Part shown: positions 60,559 through 64,000 of the stretch, in pieces | How positions within the stretch are numbered: position 1 is the stretch's first letter | Layout of the letters: every line of letters begins with the position of its first letter | NCBI GenBank assembly: GCA_902621205.1 | Contig: CACNLH010000004.1 | Span: 62,001-126,000, forward strand | Reading direction: 5' to 3' | Length of the DNA: 64,000 bases | DNA from: an uncultured Alphaproteobacteria bacterium | GTDB lineage: Bacteria > Pseudomonadota > Alphaproteobacteria > HIMB59 | Position numbers and translations under genes: made by a program | The notes under the pieces: model-generated | Told to the model about the DNA's origin: nothing | Databases searched by the model: none | Seen by the model: only the letters and a program-made list of their open reading frames with translations

Positions 60559-60951
60559 ATGAGGTTTTTTTTTATATTATTTTTTATTCCAACTTTATCT
60601 TTCGGCCAGAGTATAAAATTAGCTTGTCAAGAAACATCTCTTATTGATTACTCAAAAGTACAAATTATTGAATTTAAAAATGAGGATATAAATGAATTTG
60701 AATACTCATTTGACCAAAACCTCTTTGTATTAAAGGAGAGATTTCAAGATTTACAATATGAGTACATGGGGGAAGATGAAGTAAGCTATCATTTTAGAAT
60801 TGAGACAGACTTCTCCTTTAACACCCTTATCCTTTATAAAAAAATCCTTAGATATGAGAGAAACATATTTTATCCTGATACTGTAAATTTGAAAAAAACT
60901 TATTACGGGGATTGTAATCAATCAGATAATTTTTTTGCTGCTTTGAAATAG
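60559..60951 (+). CDS. Small secreted hypothetical protein
   Basis: A 130-residue protein with a signal peptide (MRFFFILFFIPTLSFGQSIK, cut near FGQ). The mature part has two cysteines (KLACQ and YGDCNQ, near the two ends) likely joined by a disulphide. Coupled to the preceding gene by three bases. Unknown function. Confidence 0.55.
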   Translation: MRFFFILFFIPTLSFGQSIKLACQETSLIDYSKVQIIEFKNEDINEFEYSFDQNLFVLKERFQDLQYEYMGEDEVSYHFRIETDFSFNTLILYKKILRYERNIFYPDTVNLKKTYYGDCNQSDNFFAALK

Positions 60952-61040
60952 AATACAGAAAAATCCTCATTTATTAATATTTTAGGCAATACATTTTCAC
61001 GAACTAGACTTAAATACTATTTTTTGTATAGTTTTTCTAT

Positions 61041-61247
61041 ATGTCCGATGTTTATAGTTTAATGAAATATTTAACGCCCTATGAATTAGATCATATTAAG
61101 TTCTTGGCACATAACGACGAGATACCATACCAAATAATAAATTCTCAATATAATATTAATAAAAATGATGTAAAAAACTTGATGAGATTTATGTTAAATG
61201 ACCAAGACTATTTAAAATGGAAAAAAATTTATAATAAAACGCATTGA
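61041..61247 (+). CDS. Small DUF2805-like protein
   Basis: A 68-residue protein whose order of elements (LTPYELDHIKFLAHNDEIPY, QYNINKNDVKNLMRFML, DYLKWKKIYNK) resembles the DUF2805/TIGR03643 family of small helix-turn-helix-like proteins, where V-x-x-L/I-M-R and a late Trp are conserved. The call is a pattern match; I cannot verify it. It converges on the FAD oxidoreductase gene, a neighbour seen with this family elsewhere as I recall. Confidence 0.5.
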   Translation: MSDVYSLMKYLTPYELDHIKFLAHNDEIPYQIINSQYNINKNDVKNLMRFMLNDQDYLKWKKIYNKTH

Positions 61248-61282
61248 GGAACTTCCTAAATTTTATTATTCACAATCTTTAT

Positions 61283-62263
61283 TTAATTTTTAAGTCTCAT
61301 TTCACTGAAATGCTGAGCTAATTTCTTACCAGATAACCAAGCATCTTGCATACTTGGACCTTCACACCAATCTCCAAAAGCATATAGACGCTGATCTATG
61401 GACTCAATGAATCTTTTAGAGTTTTGATCTCTCAGACTTTTCTTTGTATAAGAGTATCTCCATCTATGTGACTTCTTAAAAACAGCATCAGCTTTTGATT
61501 GAAAAGACTTTTTCATTTGATTTACCACATAGTCCTCTAAAACATAATTTTCTATGTTGTAATACTCTTTTGTCCAATCAGCTCTCATATTTACAACCCA
61601 GCACTCTTCATTAAAAAATTCGTGTTTAAAATTTTGATTCATTAAGAAACTAATTTCAGGTGTTAAGTGATATCCAAATTGAAACGGAGCTCCCAATCTT
61701 TTATTAAATGCAATCATGACTGTCCAAATGGAGTCAAACTCTATTTCAGGAATATCACTATAATCTATAAATTGATCTAACAATTTTTTTGATTGTTCAT
61801 AGGGCATGCTACAAAAAACATAATCATAAGGTCCAAATTTCTCATCTGCTGCGATTAAGAAATATTCATTATTACGGCTTTCAATGTTAGTTATCTGTTT
61901 TGAAAAATGCGTAGGGTAGTGCAGTGATTTATGTATCTTTATAGGAATTGATTCATTTCCATCTTTACCAACAATGACCTCTTTATCTTCAATTGGAGAA
62001 TTTTGTGAGATATTTGAACAAAATTGACCTTTTAAAATTTTAATAGCATCAATTTTTTTTAAAAATTCATTTAAGCCAATAACACCATGATCTAATTTCA
62101 AATAGTGAGCACCATGATCAAAAGCATATTGTTCATGTTTTCTTGTGCTTATTCTTCCACCTGGTCTCCAGGATTTCTCAAAAAATGTAATATCAAGTGC
62201 AGGCAAGTGATATGCCAAAGAAAGCGCACTAAGCCCAGTTCCAATGACTGCAATTTTTTTCAA
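61283..62263 (-). CDS. FAD/NAD(P)-dependent oxidoreductase (renalase-like)
   Basis: A 326-residue flavoprotein: the N-terminal FAD motif is VIGTGLSALSLAYHL, followed by FFEKSWRPGGRIST and FDHGAHYLKLDH, and the C-terminal LYAFGDWCEGPSMQDAWLSG is the second FAD-contact region. The layout is that of the renalase-type amine oxidase-like family with NAD(P)H oxidase activity in relatives. It is followed by psiE with a five-base gap. Confidence 0.85.
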   Translation of the reverse strand: MKKIAVIGTGLSALSLAYHLPALDITFFEKSWRPGGRISTRKHEQYAFDHGAHYLKLDHGVIGLNEFLKKIDAIKILKGQFCSNISQNSPIEDKEVIVGKDGNESIPIKIHKSLHYPTHFSKQITNIESRNNEYFLIAADEKFGPYDYVFCSMPYEQSKKLLDQFIDYSDIPEIEFDSIWTVMIAFNKRLGAPFQFGYHLTPEISFLMNQNFKHEFFNEECWVVNMRADWTKEYYNIENYVLEDYVVNQMKKSFQSKADAVFKKSHRWRYSYTKKSLRDQNSKRFIESIDQRLYAFGDWCEGPSMQDAWLSGKKLAQHFSEMRLKN

Positions 62264-62268
62264 TTTTA

Positions 62269-62685
62269 TTACTTTTTTGTGCTTCTAGGTTTAATTTCAT
62301 CAACATCTTCAATAGGACGAAGTATTGGGACATACCTAAGTCGAAGAATGATGACTGCAATCGCAACTAAGACTATTGCTCCTGCTTCGTAAAGAAGAAG
62401 CTCTGGGTTTGAGTCTTTACCTTGAAGTATAATAAGACGAGATAAAGCGGTAATAGCAATAAATAACGGATATGTCATTCTAACACGATTGGAAACATAG
62501 TAGACTCGAACCATTCCAATGACCTCAACATAAATGAACAAGAGGAGTAGATCAGCTAACTCTACATACTGAACTTCTATCATTCTCATTATCTCAAACA
62601 TAATGGCTGTAATAGTAGCTACTAATATTATTGCAATAACTGCTTTTTCAATAAACCCTACGAGATTTTCAACATCAGTCTTCAT
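62269..62685 (-). CDS. PsiE-family membrane protein
   Basis: A 138-residue membrane protein with four helices. The family block is LLLLFIYVEVIGMVRVYYVS followed by RMTYPLFIAITALSRLII and the end RYVPILRP. PsiE is linked to phosphate starvation in Escherichia coli, function unknown. The ATG at 62685 gives a TAATG overlap with ung; one two codons upstream (62691) is also possible. Confidence 0.87.
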   Translation of the reverse strand: MKTDVENLVGFIEKAVIAIILVATITAIMFEIMRMIEVQYVELADLLLLFIYVEVIGMVRVYYVSNRVRMTYPLFIAITALSRLIILQGKDSNPELLLYEAGAIVLVAIAVIILRLRYVPILRPIEDVDEIKPRSTKK

Positions 62686-63362
62686 TACCATTCAACCATA
62701 TCAATTTGTTTTGATTTTAGAAAGGTATTTGTCTTAGAAAAAGGCTTACTCCCAAAAAAACCGCGGTGAGCCGATAATGGGGAAGGGTGCGGTGCAGATA
62801 AAATAAGATGTTTATTCGAATCAATTATCTCTTTCTTTGATTGAGCAAACGAACCCCATAATATGAAAACAATATTTTCTAATTCATTACTGATAACTGA
62901 GATAACTTTGTCTGTAAAAATATCCCAACCAAACTTTTGATGTGATAGAGGTTTTGATTTTTCTACTGTAAGAGTTGTGTTTAAAAGAAATACTCCCTGC
63001 TTAGCCCACTTATCTAAATTACCATTGTTGTAATTCACCTCTTTTTTTAAGTCATCTTGAAGTTCTTTATAAATATTCAACAGTGAGGGCGGAGGTTTTA
63101 TATTTTCTGGTACAGAAAAACTGAGCCCATGAGCTTGGCCAGGTCCATGGTAGGGATCTTGACCTAATATCACTACCTTCACCTTATCTAAAGGAGTTAA
63201 ATTAAATGCATTAAAAATTTGTTTTCCTGGAGGATAAAAAATAATTTTATTTTTTTTTAATTCTAAAAGTTTGCTTTTGAGTTTAATCATATAATCTTGA
63301 TTAAATTCCTCTTTTAAATGTTCAAGCCAAGTATCAGGAAGTTGAATGGTAGATTTTTCCAT
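62685..63362 (-). CDS. ung: Uracil-DNA glycosylase (family 1)
   Basis: A 225-residue UNG with full catalytic motifs: GQDPYHGPGQAHGLSFSVP with the water-activating Asp, LLNTTLTVE, and the DNA-intercalation loop HPSPLSAHRGFFGSKPFSKT with its catalytic His. It removes uracil from DNA by base excision. Length is standard. It overlaps the PsiE gene downstream and is 11 bases from the small TPR-like gene. Confidence 0.97.
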   Translation of the reverse strand: MEKSTIQLPDTWLEHLKEEFNQDYMIKLKSKLLELKKNKIIFYPPGKQIFNAFNLTPLDKVKVVILGQDPYHGPGQAHGLSFSVPENIKPPPSLLNIYKELQDDLKKEVNYNNGNLDKWAKQGVFLLNTTLTVEKSKPLSHQKFGWDIFTDKVISVISNELENIVFILWGSFAQSKKEIIDSNKHLILSAPHPSPLSAHRGFFGSKPFSKTNTFLKSKQIDMVEW

Positions 63363-63373
63363 TCAGATTTTAG

Positions 63374-63619
63374 TTAATTTAAAGTTGCGTCTTTACTTCT
63401 GCCGTATTTTTCAAGCTTGTAAATAATCTTTTCCTTAAGTTCATGATTTTCTTCTAAAGCCATGACTAAGGCTTGTGTATAGAAAAAACATGCTGCTTCA
63501 ATATCAGCCTTATCTTCGAAGTAATTTGCTGCTTCATAGTAGAGAGAACATACTTTATCCATTTGCTTTTTTTGAAAAGCATCAGCAATATCGCTATCTA
63601 ATTGAAAAGTGTCTTTCAT
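63374..63619 (-). CDS. Small helical (TPR-like) hypothetical protein
   Basis: An 81-residue soluble protein (MKDTFQLDSDIADAFQKKQM, YYEAANYFEDKADIEAACFF) with helix pairs like a single TPR unit: an A-A-Y-F-x(4)-A-x-x-E spacing. An alternative start at 63646 adds nine residues; no clear ribosome site decides. It lies between ung and gloB on the same strand. Confidence 0.55.
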   Translation of the reverse strand: MKDTFQLDSDIADAFQKKQMDKVCSLYYEAANYFEDKADIEAACFFYTQALVMALEENHELKEKIIYKLEKYGRSKDATLN

Positions 63620-63672
63620 AAGTATTCTGAAACTAGCACATTTCATTAAAACACCAAGATTAAAATAATTTT

Positions 63673-64000
63673 CTAGAAATTATCCTTTGCAGAGCGCATT
63701 TTAGCAAATACCTCTGTTGCATCTTGTGTGTCAAAAAATTTCATAAATTGATCTGTGTCACATCTCAAAAATGGATTGCATAGCAATTGGTCTGAGAGAG
63801 TTGTTGGAATTGTTGGTCGATGCTCTTTTTCTTGGTGTGAGGCCCATTTATAATATTCATTAAGCTTTTCATTATCAGGGTCTATGTTTAGGGCGAATTT
63901 TAAATTAGCCATCGTATATTCATGCCCACAATATACTTTTGTATCTTCAGGTAATTGTTTTAACTTAGACAAACTGTTCCAAAAAACTTCAGGATTTCCC
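63673..64000 (-). CDS. gloB: Hydroxyacylglutathione hydrolase (glyoxalase II), truncated at window edge
   Basis: The C-terminal about 109 residues of glyoxalase II; the frame is open through 64000, so the N-terminal metal-binding half lies outside. GNPEVFWNSLSKLKQLPEDT and VYCGHEYTMANLKFALNIDP are the landmark segments, with the metal-ligand His in CGHEYT. The C-terminal helical domain includes HRPTIPTTLSDQLLCNPFLR, which binds glutathione. It turns S-lactoylglutathione into lactate and glutathione. Confidence 0.93.
   Translation of the reverse strand, partial: GNPEVFWNSLSKLKQLPEDTKVYCGHEYTMANLKFALNIDPDNEKLNEYYKWASHQEKEHRPTIPTTLSDQLLCNPFLRCDTDQFMKFFDTQDATEVFAKMRSAKDNF

Overview
The window is a gene-dense, AT-rich stretch of a free-living bacterial chromosome. 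Genes overlap or abut (the TAATG stop/start junction recurs), intergenic spaces are short, and I see no insertion sequence, phage, rRNA or CRISPR. A microbial rhodopsin, many small-molecule uptake systems, oxoprolinase genes and a DMF-amidase-like pair suggest a streamlined marine surface alphaproteobacterium, perhaps of the HIMB59/AEGEAN-169 or SAR116 type. That placement is inference; the window holds no rRNA to test it.

Layout. (1) 1-12.3 kb, plus strand: the end of a sugar ABC importer (two ribose-type permeases), then a long catabolic run: SDR, M24-fold hydrolase, a TPP-dependent 2-oxoacid dehydrogenase E1 alpha/beta pair with a stand-alone lipoyl domain, an aldehyde dehydrogenase, a Gfo/Idh/MocA dehydrogenase, iolC, iolB, an iolJ-like aldolase and an aldose epimerase. 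This looks like the lower half of inositol breakdown, without iolD or iolE. (2) 12.3-17.8 kb, minus: a GldA/GldF/GldG-DUF4340 ABC export-type operon and an iron-dependent alcohol dehydrogenase. (3) 17.9-20.4 kb: an orphan ParA-like ATPase and small unknown or secreted proteins. (4) 20.4-32.5 kb: a divergent locus in which oxoprolinase genes (pxpA, pxpB, pxpC), a biotin carboxylase and a biotin carrier are interleaved with a sugar-family ABC importer whose binding protein and ATPase run one way and whose two permeases run the other.

(5) 32.6-36.6 kb: a proteorhodopsin-like gene with the unusual helix-C triad Asp-Asn-Ile, followed by a flotillin/YqiK-like coiled-coil protein, an SCP2-like protein and an alpha/beta hydrolase. 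(6) 36.7-48.3 kb: a sodium:solute symporter, both subunits of a dimethylformamidase-like iron amidohydrolase, a cupin, an MBL-fold hydrolase, xylose isomerase, a HAD phosphatase, an aldo/keto reductase, and a convergent dehydrogenase/TIM-barrel isomerase pair. (7) 48.4-55.6 kb: a carbohydrate ABC importer with two different ATPases and a 63-residue membrane protein, overlapping the dihydroxyacetone-kinase pair dhaL-dhaK and closed by a strong terminator. (8) 55.6-64 kb: tRNA-Ala(GGC), many small unknown proteins (several membrane, secreted or cysteine-rich), then housekeeping genes (FAD oxidoreductase, psiE, ung, gloB).

Together the genes describe a photoheterotroph that imports several carbohydrate- or amide-like solutes, oxidises or isomerises them, and feeds triose phosphates and acyl units to central metabolism. 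The best candidates for something undescribed are the DNI rhodopsin-flotillin cluster, the ABC-transporter/oxoprolinase divergon, and the dimethylformamidase-like operon.
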